Source of the DNA: Desulfovibrionaceae bacterium
GTDB taxonomy: Bacteria > Desulfobacterota > Desulfovibrionia > Desulfovibrionales > Desulfovibrionaceae
Assembly (NCBI GenBank): GCA_910575755.1
Contig: CAJTFO010000006.1
Span: 1 to 52,327, forward strand
DNA length: 52,327 nucleotides
Direction: 5' to 3'
Shown: positions 24,470 to 31,349 of the stretch, one piece after another
Layout of the letters: each line of letters starts with the position of its first letter
Numbering within the stretch: position 1 is the first letter of the stretch
Made by a program: the position numbers and the translations under genes
The notes under the pieces: generated by a model
What the model saw: the letters and a program-made list of their open reading frames with translations, nothing else
The model's database searches: none
What the model was told of the DNA's origin: nothing

Positions 24470-24784
24470 CTACGGCAGCATCTGGCGCGCCTGGGCCGTC
24501 ACGCGCATTTCAAAGTTGCGGCCGCGCTCGGCCAGGTCGCTCATGTACAGCTGATACATTTTCATCAGCGCCACCGGCTTCTCGCTGATGGCCCAGCGGC
24601 CGTTTTCCAGCTTGCGGACCCAGCCCGCGTCTGCCAGCGTCTGGAGGTCTCGGCAGACATTGGCGCCGGAATATCCCGTGGTGCTGACGATCTCCTTGTT
24701 GCTCATGCCGTCCAGCACGGAGCGGAAGAGGGTCTCGGTGATCCTGAGCGCCCGCACGGCGGCGTTATCCGTTTTTTGCACCAT
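24470..24784 (-). CDS. Winged-helix DNA-binding phage protein
   Basis: 104 aa. MSNKEIVSTTGYSGANVCRDLQTLADAGWVRKLENGRWAIS is an IclR/DprA-type winged helix with recognition helix and wing. The rest is helical. ATG 24784 has GGAGGT upstream; the longer in-frame ORF to 25114 is antisense to the next gene. Such small winged-helix genes are common in early operons of Mu-like phages. Target unknown. Confidence 0.8.
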   Translation of the reverse strand: MVQKTDNAAVRALRITETLFRSVLDGMSNKEIVSTTGYSGANVCRDLQTLADAGWVRKLENGRWAISEKPVALMKMYQLYMSDLAERGRNFEMRVTAQARQMLP

Positions 24785-24786
24785 GC

Positions 24787-25533
24787 CTACCTCCACCACT
24801 TCGGCCGCGCCACTACCTCGAAAGGCTCGCCATCGTTGGCGGCCTCCTCGCCGGGCAGCCTGATCTGGTTGCAGGGCAGGCCGAGCCTGCGGGCGTGGTC
24901 GATTTCGGCGGCCACGCCCACGCTCTCGCGGATGCCTTCCAGCATGAGCACCACCAGGGCATCGGACATTTCCAGCATCCGCAGGCACGGCTCGCGCCAC
25001 GTCTTGAAGTCGGCCGACAGGTCGCCACGCTCCCAGTCGGCCTGAATGATGGCGTGACCCATGGAAAGCGGTGAAACGACGCTCCAGCCCTTGCGCATGA
25101 GCCATGCCGCGCACTCGCTGGCAAGATTTGCGCGGGCCGCGCGTTTTGCTGGTTCCGGGTGACTGTAGGAAGTGGCCAGATAGAGCAGGGCCGGACGATC
25201 CAAGGCAAGAGCCTGTGTGGCGTCCGCCAGGCCGACAGGTTCCACAAACCGGAGGTTACCGGAGTTCAGGTCAGCCTCCGGGATAAAACCTTCATGGGGC
25301 CGGTCACAGGTCGGACAGCGCCATTCAACCGTCAACTGGAACTCGCCCCCGCCGTAATCGTTGCCGCGGCGGGCGATGGCGCACACGGCCCCGTCCGGCG
25401 GCAGGTGCGGCCCTTCGGGACAGTGACGGGGGAACTTGTCCACGCGCGCCAGTTTGCCCACATAGTCCTTCTTGAACCGGGGCGGCTCCACTTCGCGCCA
25501 CTCAATAAGGCAATCGGGATTGCATAAACGCAT
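24787..25533 (-). CDS. Zinc-ribbon plus DUF1937 (deoxyribosyltransferase-like) protein
   Basis: 248 aa. The N-terminal half has pairs CNPDC (near 5-9) and CPTCDRPHEG near 73, suggesting a zinc-binding segment. The C-terminal half is DUF1937: LYLATSYSHPEPAKRAARANLAS, WREPCLRMLEMSDALVVLML and GVAAEIDHARRLGLP. That fold resembles nucleoside 2-deoxyribosyltransferases. A role in nucleotide turnover or DNA base exchange is possible but unproven. ATG 25533 follows GGAGGTG. Confidence 0.75.
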   Translation of the reverse strand: MRLCNPDCLIEWREVEPPRFKKDYVGKLARVDKFPRHCPEGPHLPPDGAVCAIARRGNDYGGGEFQLTVEWRCPTCDRPHEGFIPEADLNSGNLRFVEPVGLADATQALALDRPALLYLATSYSHPEPAKRAARANLASECAAWLMRKGWSVVSPLSMGHAIIQADWERGDLSADFKTWREPCLRMLEMSDALVVLMLEGIRESVGVAAEIDHARRLGLPCNQIRLPGEEAANDGEPFEVVARPKWWR

Positions 25534-25535
25534 GC

Positions 25536-25742
25536 CTACACCTCCTCCGGAATCAACAGCCCGTTGACCTGCCCGGCCAGACCCAGCAACTGGCTCCGGA
25601 TAAGGCGGACCTCCAGCCACACCTCCTCGTCAATGCGCCCGGCAAGCTCCGCAAGGTCGTCCGCGCGGGACACCAGGTCTTGCGCCAGCGGCGAATCGTA
25701 TTGCCTTTCTTCTCCGGGCCTGCTATCAGTTCTTTCAAACAT
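25536..25742 (-). CDS. Small phage early protein, unknown
   Basis: 68 aa, acidic and helical (DLVSRADDLAELAGRIDEEVWLEVRLIRSQLLGLAGQVN). It sits 2 bp before the zinc-ribbon gene in the same leftward operon. GGGAG lies upstream of the ATG. No family recognised. Size and position in a CRISPR-bearing host make it one of several possible small inhibitors, without direct evidence. Confidence 0.6.
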   Translation of the reverse strand: MFERTDSRPGEERQYDSPLAQDLVSRADDLAELAGRIDEEVWLEVRLIRSQLLGLAGQVNGLLIPEEV

Positions 25743-25746
25743 GGAA

Positions 25747-25812
25747 TCATCTCCCGTGTTTTGGATGGCGGTGTCTGTTGCAGCGGGTGCCGCCGTCTCT
25801 TTTCTCGGCCAT
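25747..25812 (-). CDS. Possible 21-codon ORF
   Basis: ATG at 25812 overlaps the stop of the preceding small HTH gene (TAATG). The peptide begins MAEKRDGG and is basic, with several His. It ends 4 bp before the next gene. Coupling and filling of the gap argue for translation; the tiny size and lack of a family argue against. Confidence 0.25.
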   Translation of the reverse strand: MAEKRDGGTRCNRHRHPKHGR

Positions 25813-26027
25813 TACACGGCCTCCCGCTCTGCCTCGCCCGTCTTGATGCCGAGCGCCACGGCGATGTCGTGCGCCACGCCGTAATTGCCCTTGGCGCGAT
25901 CCCGTAACAGCTCCTGCACCACGCGGGCAGGAAAATTGTTGGCTCGCGCCCATGCGGCGGCGGTGAGGCCCTGCGCTTGCAGCCACTCCCGCGCCTCGGC
26001 GCGTGTGCGCAGCTTCTTCTTTTTCAT
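25812..26027 (-). CDS. Small Ner-like DNA-binding protein
   Basis: 71 aa with a helix-turn-helix: TAAAWARANNFPARVVQELL, followed by NYGVAHDIAVALGIK. It resembles Ner-type or plasmid/phage HTH proteins that control early transcription. ATG 26027 (second of ATGATCATG) has AAAGGAG six nt upstream. It heads the main block of leftward genes. In Mu the gene in this place is ner, which shuts down early and repressor promoters. Confidence 0.7.
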   Translation of the reverse strand: MKKKKLRTRAEAREWLQAQGLTAAAWARANNFPARVVQELLRDRAKGNYGVAHDIAVALGIKTGEAEREAV

Positions 26028-26271
26028 GATCATCTCCTTTGTGGGTAAAGCCCGGATTATGCCGCTCCGGGCGGGCGTCCCGCATGGGCTTGCGGTATTC
26101 GCCGTTGCACGCTGCTCCGCGAGGTGAACGGAGGTCTACACGGTCGCGGTAGCCGGGGCTCAGGCCCTCGTGGGGCTCCGGCCCGCTTTGAGGTTTCCGG
26201 CTCCTCTGGTAGGCTCACTCATCCACAGTCAATCCAACCCCGGAACCGTTCCGGGAAAAGGAGCCGGAAAT
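26028..26271. other. Gap between early genes and accessory gene
   Basis: No convincing gene. A hairpin, CCCGGA...TCCGGG, lies at about 26050-26071 in the leader of the leftward genes. Two more GC-rich inverted stretches follow to 26250, one of them CGGAACCGTTCCG (near 26241-26253). A-rich DNA with AAAAGGAG precedes the accessory ORF. Confidence 0.4.
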
Positions 26272-26733
26272 ATGGAACTGTATCATTTTTGCCAGACTCC
26301 CCTTGAATCGGGCGCTGTGATAAAGCCTGGAAACTGGGGAAGATTGATGCTGTTGGAATCATTTCCAAAAACAAAGGCCGCCGACGTCGAAAATATATTG
26401 TTTGATGTAGTTCTGGAGAATGTCCGATTGGCTCTGTATTCTGACAAGCCAAGTCGCTTTGCCTGTGTCTACACATGCCTTGGCATCGAAAGCGCCAGAT
26501 TATTTGCTCCCAAGAGACCATACTATCCTTGCTATAAAGTTGAGCTTGTATACCCTGATCGCCCAACATTTTGCGGATCATGGCAACACGTTGAACAACG
26601 AAGCGGTTCTCTGAAATCGTGGCATTCTCTAGCCAAAACCTATTGGTCCACAGACTGGAGGACACAGTCGCCCAATACTCTCGAATTGCTTTCCTTATCC
26701 CCCATCAGAATTGTTGATGAAGCCAACCTGTAG
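26272..26733 (+). CDS. DUF2441-like accessory (cargo) protein
   Basis: 153 aa, starting MELYHFCQTPL with AAAAGGAG upstream. Blocks VVLENVRLALYSDKPSRFACVYTC and SLAKTYWSTDW are like DUF2441 proteins, a family I recall as related to ADP-ribosyl-type folds. It is on the plus strand inside a leftward gene block, is clearly more AT-rich than its neighbours and ends at a strong hairpin. Those traits mark a moron-like cargo gene. Its function is unknown; candidates are defence, superinfection control or host modification. Confidence 0.7.
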   Translation: MELYHFCQTPLESGAVIKPGNWGRLMLLESFPKTKAADVENILFDVVLENVRLALYSDKPSRFACVYTCLGIESARLFAPKRPYYPCYKVELVYPDRPTFCGSWQHVEQRSGSLKSWHSLAKTYWSTDWRTQSPNTLELLSLSPIRIVDEANL

Positions 26734-26746
26734 ACGACCCTTGCCA

Positions 26747-26770
26747 ATAGGAGGGGCTTGCCCCTCCTAT
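26747..26770. terminator. Bidirectional hairpin between convergent genes
   Basis: ATAGGAGGGGC-tt-GCCCCTCCTAT, 11 perfect base pairs with a 2-nt spacer, between the accessory gene (+) and the zinc-finger gene (-). No long T-run on either side. Confidence 0.6.
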
Positions 26771-26774
26771 CAGA

Positions 26775-27041
26775 TCACCGGGGCATTGTTCGCCAGCATA
26801 TCTGGCAGGAATGGTGATGCGTCGCGCAGTGCTCTTCTTCCCTGTAGGGGCAGTCCTCAGATTGGGGACGTTGAAGCAACATTTTTTCCGTCTTGCCAAG
26901 GCGGGAGGCGATGCTGCGCAGCGCACAATCCGCACAGATATGGCAGCGCCCGCCCATTCCGTTATTGGCCGTCACAGGCCCGCATGCCGCCTGTTCTCTG
27001 CCGCAAAAATCGCAGTAAATGTTGCCCGTGGGGCTGATCAT
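26775..27041 (-). CDS. Small ClpX-type zinc-finger protein
   Basis: 88 aa. YCDFCGREQ ... CHICADCALRSIASRLG matches the four-cysteine ClpX-type zinc-binding domain, here without the ATPase. A further Cys/His cluster (CPYREEEHCATHHHSCQIC) follows. AGGAGG precedes the ATG. First gene behind the leftward early promoter (27122-27150), divergent from the repressor. It may bind the repressor or ClpX substrates: Mu repressor is itself controlled by ClpXP. That link is inference. Confidence 0.75.
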   Translation of the reverse strand: MISPTGNIYCDFCGREQAACGPVTANNGMGGRCHICADCALRSIASRLGKTEKMLLQRPQSEDCPYREEEHCATHHHSCQICWRTMPR

Positions 27042-27117
27042 CGCTTCCTCCTGTTCTTGTGCCGTACACGCCTTTCCTGTAGGGAGGGGGAAGGCGTTTA
27101 ACGGCGTCCTTTAATGA

Positions 27118-27130
27118 GGGTAAATTACCC
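27118..27130. promoter_or_regulatory. Operator overlapping the early promoter
   Basis: Perfect palindrome GGGTAAATTACCC. It contains the -10 hexamer of the leftward early promoter, so repressor binding would block it directly. Confidence 0.6.
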
Positions 27131-27150
27131 GAATACGGATTAACAGTCAA
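27122..27150 (-). promoter_or_regulatory. Leftward early promoter of the prophage
   Basis: Read on the minus strand: TTGACT (27150-27145), 17 bp, TAATTT (27127-27122). Good sigma-70 match. It drives the zinc-finger gene and presumably the early genes beyond the inserted accessory gene. Confidence 0.7.
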
Positions 27151-27180
27151 CCTGTTTTGAGATATTTTTAATAAAAATAC

Positions 27181-27196
27181 CCTAATGAGGATTAGG
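27181..27196. promoter_or_regulatory. Operator at the repressor start
   Basis: CCTAAT-gagg-ATTAGG, perfect 6-bp arms, ends 2 bp before the repressor ATG. CCTAAT may double as the -10 box (TTGAGA at 27157-27162, 18-bp spacing), which would allow autoregulation. Confidence 0.5.
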
Positions 27197-27197
27197 A

Positions 27198-27725
27198 ATG
27201 TCCCTCGCAGATCGTCTCCGCATTGTTCGCGGCTCAATGGGGCAAACCGAGTTTGCCAAGAAGATAGGAAGTAGCCAAAGTGGCATATCAGCTTATGAAA
27301 AAGGACAAAGAAAACCAGATTACGAAACCCTAATCCGGGTATCAACGGAATTTGGGGTCACACTGGATTGGCTTCTGCTGGGTAAAGGGTCCATGCATCC
27401 TGCGGACCAGTTAGAGGGTGCCATGGAAGAAAAAACGACCGACATGTCGGTCGTTTTGAAAGGCGAGAACATACAACGCCCTGATTTTACAGAAAGACCC
27501 CAAAATAAAACGGCCGACATGTCGGTCGTTTGGGATCTCCAGCAAAGGCTTCTTGATGCTTTGCAAGAGCAAAATAACCTGCTCCGGGAGAATGCTCACT
27601 TGCGCCTTCAGCTGGAGCGCCGGGACATGCGCATCCGCGACCTGGAACGGGAGGTCGCCGAACTGCGGGAGGCGCGGAAGGGGCCTTCCGCTTATGGAGC
27701 TGGAGTTGCGGGGAGTGCTGGTTAA
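27198..27725 (+). CDS. Phage repressor (XRE-type HTH with coiled coil)
   Basis: 175 aa. The N-terminal lambda-type helix-turn-helix (residues 1-60) includes GQTEFAKKIGSSQSGISAYEKG and LDWLLLGKG. A linker of about 40 residues carries the pentapeptide DMSVV twice, encoded by two large palindromes. The C-terminal part is a coiled coil (LLRENAHLRLQLERRDMRIRDLEREVAELREA), probably for oligomerisation. Divergent from the early promoter, with operators in between: the c-repressor position of Mu-like phages. No Ser-Lys peptidase domain, so induction probably uses another route, such as the ImmA-like protein downstream. Confidence 0.88.
   Translation: MSLADRLRIVRGSMGQTEFAKKIGSSQSGISAYEKGQRKPDYETLIRVSTEFGVTLDWLLLGKGSMHPADQLEGAMEEKTTDMSVVLKGENIQRPDFTERPQNKTADMSVVWDLQQRLLDALQEQNNLLRENAHLRLQLERRDMRIRDLEREVAELREARKGPSAYGAGVAGSAG
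27432..27457. repeat. 26-bp perfect palindrome inside the repressor gene
   Basis: Centre GACATGTC; arms AAAACGACCGACA. It encodes TTDMSVVL in the linker. Sister copy at 27508-27531. Confidence 0.9.
27508..27531. repeat. 24-bp near-perfect palindrome inside the repressor gene
   Basis: Same core CGACATGTCGGTCGTTT as the copy 75 bp upstream, with one mismatched pair. Encodes KTADMSVVW. Confidence 0.9.
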
Positions 27726-27849
27726 GGTCTACGGTGTGCCCGGGAGATAGTTTTTGGGTATCGGGAAATCCCGGCGGCTACAGGCCGTGCAAGGTGTGCA
27801 AGCCGTAAGGGGCGAACGGGCTTGATTGGCAAGGGTTTTTGCAATAAGA

Positions 27850-27864
27850 TTGCATCTGATGCAA
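27850..27864. promoter_or_regulatory. Palindrome TTGCATC-T-GATGCAA upstream of the ImmA-like gene
   Basis: Perfect 7-bp arms around one base, within a cluster of TTGCA/TGCAA boxes (27837-27873) in front of the peptidase gene. A matching site, TTGCATC-G-GATGCAA, is at 36254-36268, with related flanks. Either an operator or part of a dispersed repeat. Confidence 0.5.
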
Positions 27865-27897
27865 GAAAGTTGCAGCCAGCAAAACAGGAGAAGTCCT

Positions 27898-28362
27898 ATG
27901 TCTTCCGCAATAGAAACCGCGAAGCGGACCCTGGAGCGGCATTGGGACAAGACCCTGCCGGTCAATCCATCCGCTATCGCCTATGCGATGGGCGCCAAGA
28001 TTGTCTACGACCCGGATCTTTCCATAAGTGGATATTTTGATTTTCAGGACGACGGAAAGCCCGTTATCTACGTCAATCCACTCGATTCCTTTGTCAGACA
28101 ACGTTTCACCATTTTTCATGAGCTTGGGCACTACGCCCTGGGCCATGGTCCCAGTGCCCGCGATCCCTCGCAAAATTACGACCGTCAGAACTATGATCTT
28201 TGTGAAGTCATGGCAAACCAGTTCGCGGCGGAGATGATCATGCCGAGTGACGTGGTATTCTTGTATGCCAACGGAGACTACTCGCTCGCTCAAATGGCAC
28301 ATTTGTTCAATGTGTCCGAGCAGGCGATGCGTATCCGCCTTGAGCGGCTGGGGATATTGTAG
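27898..28362 (+). CDS. ImmA/IrrE-type metallopeptidase
   Basis: 154 aa. FTIFHELGHYALGH holds the zinc HExxH motif. FDFQDDGKPVIYVNP precedes it, and NQFAAEMIMPSDVV follows, all as in ImmA/IrrE (COG2856). Such proteases cleave phage or ICE repressors to trigger induction. Its place just after the XRE repressor supports that role. ATG 27898 with GGAG upstream is preferred over an in-frame ATG at 27826. A C-terminal SLAQMAHLFNVSEQAMRIRL is the usual helical tail. Confidence 0.9.
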   Translation: MSSAIETAKRTLERHWDKTLPVNPSAIAYAMGAKIVYDPDLSISGYFDFQDDGKPVIYVNPLDSFVRQRFTIFHELGHYALGHGPSARDPSQNYDRQNYDLCEVMANQFAAEMIMPSDVVFLYANGDYSLAQMAHLFNVSEQAMRIRLERLGIL

Positions 28363-28365
28363 CGC

Positions 28366-28773
28366 ATGGCACAAACTCCCGCAGATGATCCTTTAACCCA
28401 GGCGTTGCGGGGAGCGGACACCACAGCGCTCCCGTCAGGCACGAAAAACAAGGCGCTGGAGGACGAGATGCTGGAGCATCATCGCCAGCGCCGACGTCAC
28501 AAATCGGTTTTGTTCTGGGGAGCCTTGCTTGTTTGTGGCGCTCTTTTCAGCTTGTTTTGCTATGCCATGCTTTTTTCCGATTTGCCGTTAAGGTACTTGG
28601 AAAAGTCAGTATTTTCACTGATCCCGCTTACTTTGCTGGGAGCTGCTCCACTTCTTCTCCTGGTCAGCCTCTTCCGGTGTGTTTTTCGCCCACCAGGAAA
28701 TGCTGATCTTTTAGACAAGAAAGACATGGAGGCAGTTAAGGATTTGGCCGCCATTATCAAAGCCGTGCGTTAA
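28366..28773 (+). CDS. Membrane protein, unknown
   Basis: 135 aa, 3 bp after the peptidase gene. Soluble charged N-terminus (residues 1-45, ending RRRHKS), then two membrane segments (VLFWGALLVCGALFSLFCYAMLF and FSLIPLTLLGAAPLLLLVSLF) and a cytoplasmic tail. Same transcription unit as the ImmA-like peptidase; a terminator follows. Possibly a superinfection-exclusion protein or the partner of the protease. No family recognised. Confidence 0.65.
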   Translation: MAQTPADDPLTQALRGADTTALPSGTKNKALEDEMLEHHRQRRRHKSVLFWGALLVCGALFSLFCYAMLFSDLPLRYLEKSVFSLIPLTLLGAAPLLLLVSLFRCVFRPPGNADLLDKKDMEAVKDLAAIIKAVR

Positions 28774-28782
28774 TTCATCTAG

Positions 28783-28806
28783 GCCCGCCCACCGGCGGGC
28801 TTTTTT
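28783..28806 (+). terminator. Rho-independent terminator
   Basis: GCCCGCC-cacc-GGCGGGC followed by TTTTTT, after the repressor-side genes. Confidence 0.9.
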
Positions 28807-28820
28807 CATCCCTCGTTTCC

Positions 28821-28865
28821 CTGAGAATCCACAATGCACCTCCAGGCCGCGCCGCGCTAGGGTAA
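28821..28865 (+). promoter_or_regulatory. Candidate late promoter for lysis and packaging genes
   Basis: CTGAGAATCC at 28821 matches the left half of the motif at 36713 and 49243. With the same spacing, the hexamer TAGGGT (28858-28863) takes the place of CATGAT there. The right half of the palindrome is not conserved, so this is the weakest of the three. It follows a terminator and precedes the late gene block, as Mu Plys does. Confidence 0.45.
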
Positions 28866-28914
28866 GGCAATCGCCCCGCATAAGCCGGGCGCCACCCTAA
28901 CCTCTGGAGGCGTC

Positions 28915-29247
28915 ATGCCCACCACATCCACCCGCCGGCAGCGTATGCTGTCCACCCTGCGTCCTTTCTATGATTTTCGTGGTCTGTCCCTGCTGGCCCT
29001 GTGCGCCGTCATCGGCCTGGTGACGGACCCTGCCGCCACCCTGGGCCTGGCCGGATACCTGGCCTATGTCATCGGCATGGCCGGGGCCGCGATCATGCTG
29101 GCCAAGGTCGTCATGCCCTATCTGGATGCCTCCGAGCACGCGGCCTCGGCCCTCAATGAAGGCAACGTAGCCGGCGCCCTGGTGGTGCTGGCGCGCTCCC
29201 TGCTCATCATCGGCTTTCTGGTCTGCATCATGGCCTGGGGGAAGTGA
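28915..29247 (+). CDS. Small membrane protein, possible holin
   Basis: 110 aa with three or so hydrophobic segments ([60 protein letters not shown]). TCTGGAGG before the ATG. First gene of the lysis cassette, directly upstream of the transglycosylase, which is the classic holin position. Family not recognised with certainty. Confidence 0.65.
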   Translation: MPTTSTRRQRMLSTLRPFYDFRGLSLLALCAVIGLVTDPAATLGLAGYLAYVIGMAGAAIMLAKVVMPYLDASEHAASALNEGNVAGALVVLARSLLIIGFLVCIMAWGK

Positions 29248-29933
29248 TGACCGCCGGTTCCGCGTTGCTGGCCCTTCCCCTGCTGGCCCAGCTCTATCTG
29301 CCCATGCTCTATGAGGAGCACCTGGCCTACACTCCTGACTTCTACGACCCGGCCATCTACGCCGGGCAGGTGGAGCAGGAGACGTGCTACGGTCTTGCCG
29401 GCAAACGCTGCTGGAATCCGCGCACCGAGCTGAAAACGTCCCGCGAGTACGGTTTCGGCCTGGGGCAGATCACCATTGCCTACGACAGCAAGGGCCGGGT
29501 GCGCTTCAACAACTTTGAAGACGTGAAGAAGCTGCACAAGGACCTCAGGCACTGGCGCTGGGAAGACCGCTACGACCCGCGCCTCCAGCTGCGGGCGCTG
29601 GTCATCAAGAACCGCGCCAACTGGAACGCCCTCAAGGGCTGCGCCACGGACGAGGACCGGGCGGCCATGATGCTCTCGGCCTACAACGGCGGTCTGGGCG
29701 GCGTCTTGCAGGATCGGGCCTACTGCGGCCGCGTCAGGGGCTGTGACCAGTCCCGCTGGGCGGGGCATGTGGAGACGCACAGCCGCAAGAGCCGCAAGGG
29801 CATGGGCACAGCCTACGCCGACAAGTCGCCCTACGGCATCAACCGGGCCTATGTCCGCAATGTCCTGGACACCAGGCGGCAGCGTTACCGGTCGGCTCTA
29901 GCCGAGCTTGCGGCAGCGGGGGCACAGCCATGA
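29247..29933 (+). CDS. Endolysin (lytic transglycosylase-like)
   Basis: 228 aa. The hydrophobic N-terminus ([16 protein letters not shown]) may act as a signal-anchor. Catalytic-type region [10 protein letters not shown] and [13 protein letters not shown] resembles the SLT/lysozyme-like Glu plus GxGQ signature, and [13 protein letters not shown] is the later SLT block. ATG 29247 overlaps the previous stop; a GTG at 29244 is also possible. Confidence 0.8.
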   Translation: MTAGSALLALPLLAQLYLPMLYEEHLAYTPDFYDPAIYAGQVEQETCYGLAGKRCWNPRTELKTSREYGFGLGQITIAYDSKGRVRFNNFEDVKKLHKDLRHWRWEDRYDPRLQLRALVIKNRANWNALKGCATDEDRAAMMLSAYNGGLGGVLQDRAYCGRVRGCDQSRWAGHVETHSRKSRKGMGTAYADKSPYGINRAYVRNVLDTRRQRYRSALAELAAAGAQP

Positions 29934-30295
29934 GAGACATCATCATCTATTTGATGCTTGCGGCCATCATCGGCGGCACGGTGACGATCCAGCATCTGCG
30001 CATCAATGCCGCCGAGGAGCACTCCGCCCTCCTGGACGCCGAGGCGCTGGAACTGCGGGCGGAGGTGGCCCGCTGGCAAGCCGCATATGCCCAGGCCAGG
30101 GCCGGGCAGGAGGCGCTCACGGTCCAGGCGCAAGCCTGCCTCGACCGCGAGGCGGGCGCCCGCTCCGATGCCGAGCTGTGGCGGCAGATTTTTGAGACTA
30201 TGACCCTCCGCTCCATGAGCGCGGAGGAAACCCAGGAAGTGCCGGACGATGCGACACGTCGCGCCTTGCTGTCTGCTCTTGATCGCCCTCTTTAG
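29930..30295 (+). CDS. Rz-like inner-membrane spanin
   Basis: 121 aa: one N-terminal membrane anchor ([17 protein letters not shown]), then a long periplasmic coiled coil ([21 protein letters not shown]...). It overlaps the endolysin end by 4 bp and the next ORF by 47 bp, the arrangement of Rz/Rz1 pairs. Role: fusing inner and outer membranes at lysis. Confidence 0.65.
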   Translation: MRDIIIYLMLAAIIGGTVTIQHLRINAAEEHSALLDAEALELRAEVARWQAAYAQARAGQEALTVQAQACLDREAGARSDAELWRQIFETMTLRSMSAEETQEVPDDATRRALLSALDRPL

Positions 30296-30659
30296 AGGAC
30301 GCCCGCCCCGCACGTCCTGTGCGGGATCGGGCTGTCGCTTGCCGCAAGCGCGGTTGCGGCTGCGCTCCCGCTGCGCGGCCAGCATCATCCTGATGCTGCT
30401 TTTATGCGCCTGCGCGCATCCCGCGACGGAACAGCCCGCCCCTGAGCCGGTCATCATTCGGCCCGCGCGTTGCGGCCGCCCGGCAACGCCGGAACTGCCC
30501 AGGCTCTCCGGCCTCCGGCTCCTCGAAAGCGCACAGGGTTATGCCCTGCTCAAGCGCAGAGACCGCATCGTGCGCGACTATATCGCCGGGCTGGAGGATG
30601 CCCTGGACTGCTATGAGGCGCAACTGCCGCCCGGCCAGACGCGGGGGGAGGGAGAGTAA
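30249..30659 (+). CDS. Rz1-like outer-membrane spanin (lipoprotein)
   Basis: Up to 136 aa. A lipobox-like segment, IILMLLLCAC, then a Pro-rich stretch (HPATEQPAPEP) suggest an Rz1 lipoprotein. ATG 30249 has AGGAAG upstream, but the first 35 residues look unnatural for a signal peptide. TTG 30354, which would place LRLRSRCAASII directly before the lipobox, may be the true start. It overlaps the Rz-like gene. Confidence 0.55.
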   Translation: MRHVAPCCLLLIALFRGRPPRTSCAGSGCRLPQARLRLRSRCAASIILMLLLCACAHPATEQPAPEPVIIRPARCGRPATPELPRLSGLRLLESAQGYALLKRRDRIVRDYIAGLEDALDCYEAQLPPGQTRGEGE

Positions 30660-31045
30660 TGGACGCCACACTTGATTTTGTCCGCGCGTTCGGCTGGCTC
30701 GCCGCCATCGGCGTCAACCTGCTCATCTGCTGGATAGCCTGGAGCCTGCGCCACAAGTTCGTCACCCGCGAGGATTGCGCCCGGCAGCGCGCGGAACAGG
30801 CCAGGGAGCGGGAACGCATGTCGGAATTGCTGGCCGCCCATGAAGCCGCCATGCGCGAACTGACGCTCAAACTCAAGGCCATGCCGGATCACGAGCGCCT
30901 GCACGATATTGAGCTCAAGCTGGCGCGCATCGAGGGCGAACAGGCAAGGCTCGCCGAGGCATTGATTGGTATGCGCGGCATCCTTGAGCGCGTGGAAAAC
31001 CAGACCACGCTGCTCATGCGAGGCCATATGAGAGGAGACAAGTAG
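30659..31045 (+). CDS. DUF2730 phage protein
   Basis: 128 aa. One N-terminal membrane helix (FGWLAAIGVNLLICWIAWSL), then a charged coiled coil (CARQRAEQARERERMSELL... RIEGEQARLAEAL). This is the DUF2730 pattern common in Mu-like phages near the small terminase. Function unknown. ATG is coupled to the preceding stop (TAATG). Confidence 0.7.
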   Translation: MDATLDFVRAFGWLAAIGVNLLICWIAWSLRHKFVTREDCARQRAEQARERERMSELLAAHEAAMRELTLKLKAMPDHERLHDIELKLARIEGEQARLAEALIGMRGILERVENQTTLLMRGHMRGDK

Positions 31046-31341
31046 TGAACACGCACGACCTTATCACCCGCAACCGGCGTCTCGCCATCTTGCGTTTTTT
31101 GGCCTCCGAGCCGGACTACAGCATGAATACCAGCGTTTTGCAGGCGGCCCTGCGGGCCATCGGCCACGGGGTGCCGCGCGATACTGTGGAGGCCGACGCC
31201 CTCTGGCTGGCCGAACAGGGCCTTGCCACGGTGGAACATCTTGACATTCCGGTGACGGTTCTGCGCATCACGCCGCGCGGCGCAGATGTGGCCAGCGGCG
31301 TTGCCGCCCATCCGGGCGTTGATCGTCCGTTGCCCCGCTAG
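31045..31341 (+). CDS. Small winged-helix phage protein (VpaChn25_0724-like)
   Basis: 98 aa from GTG 31045, with GAGGAG upstream and overlap with the previous stop. LITRNRRLAILRFLASEPDYSMN, VPRDTVEADALWLAEQGL and TVLRITPRGADVASG form a winged-helix unit found in the packaging region of Mu-like phages. Role unknown. Confidence 0.7.
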   Translation: MNTHDLITRNRRLAILRFLASEPDYSMNTSVLQAALRAIGHGVPRDTVEADALWLAEQGLATVEHLDIPVTVLRITPRGADVASGVAAHPGVDRPLPR

Positions 31342-31349
31342 GTGTCGTC

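Noticed and set aside
26040..26270. tRNA or attachment-site remnant in the GC-rich gap
   Set aside because: No cloverleaf could be formed; only simple hairpins are seen. Mu-like phages do not need tRNA attachment sites.
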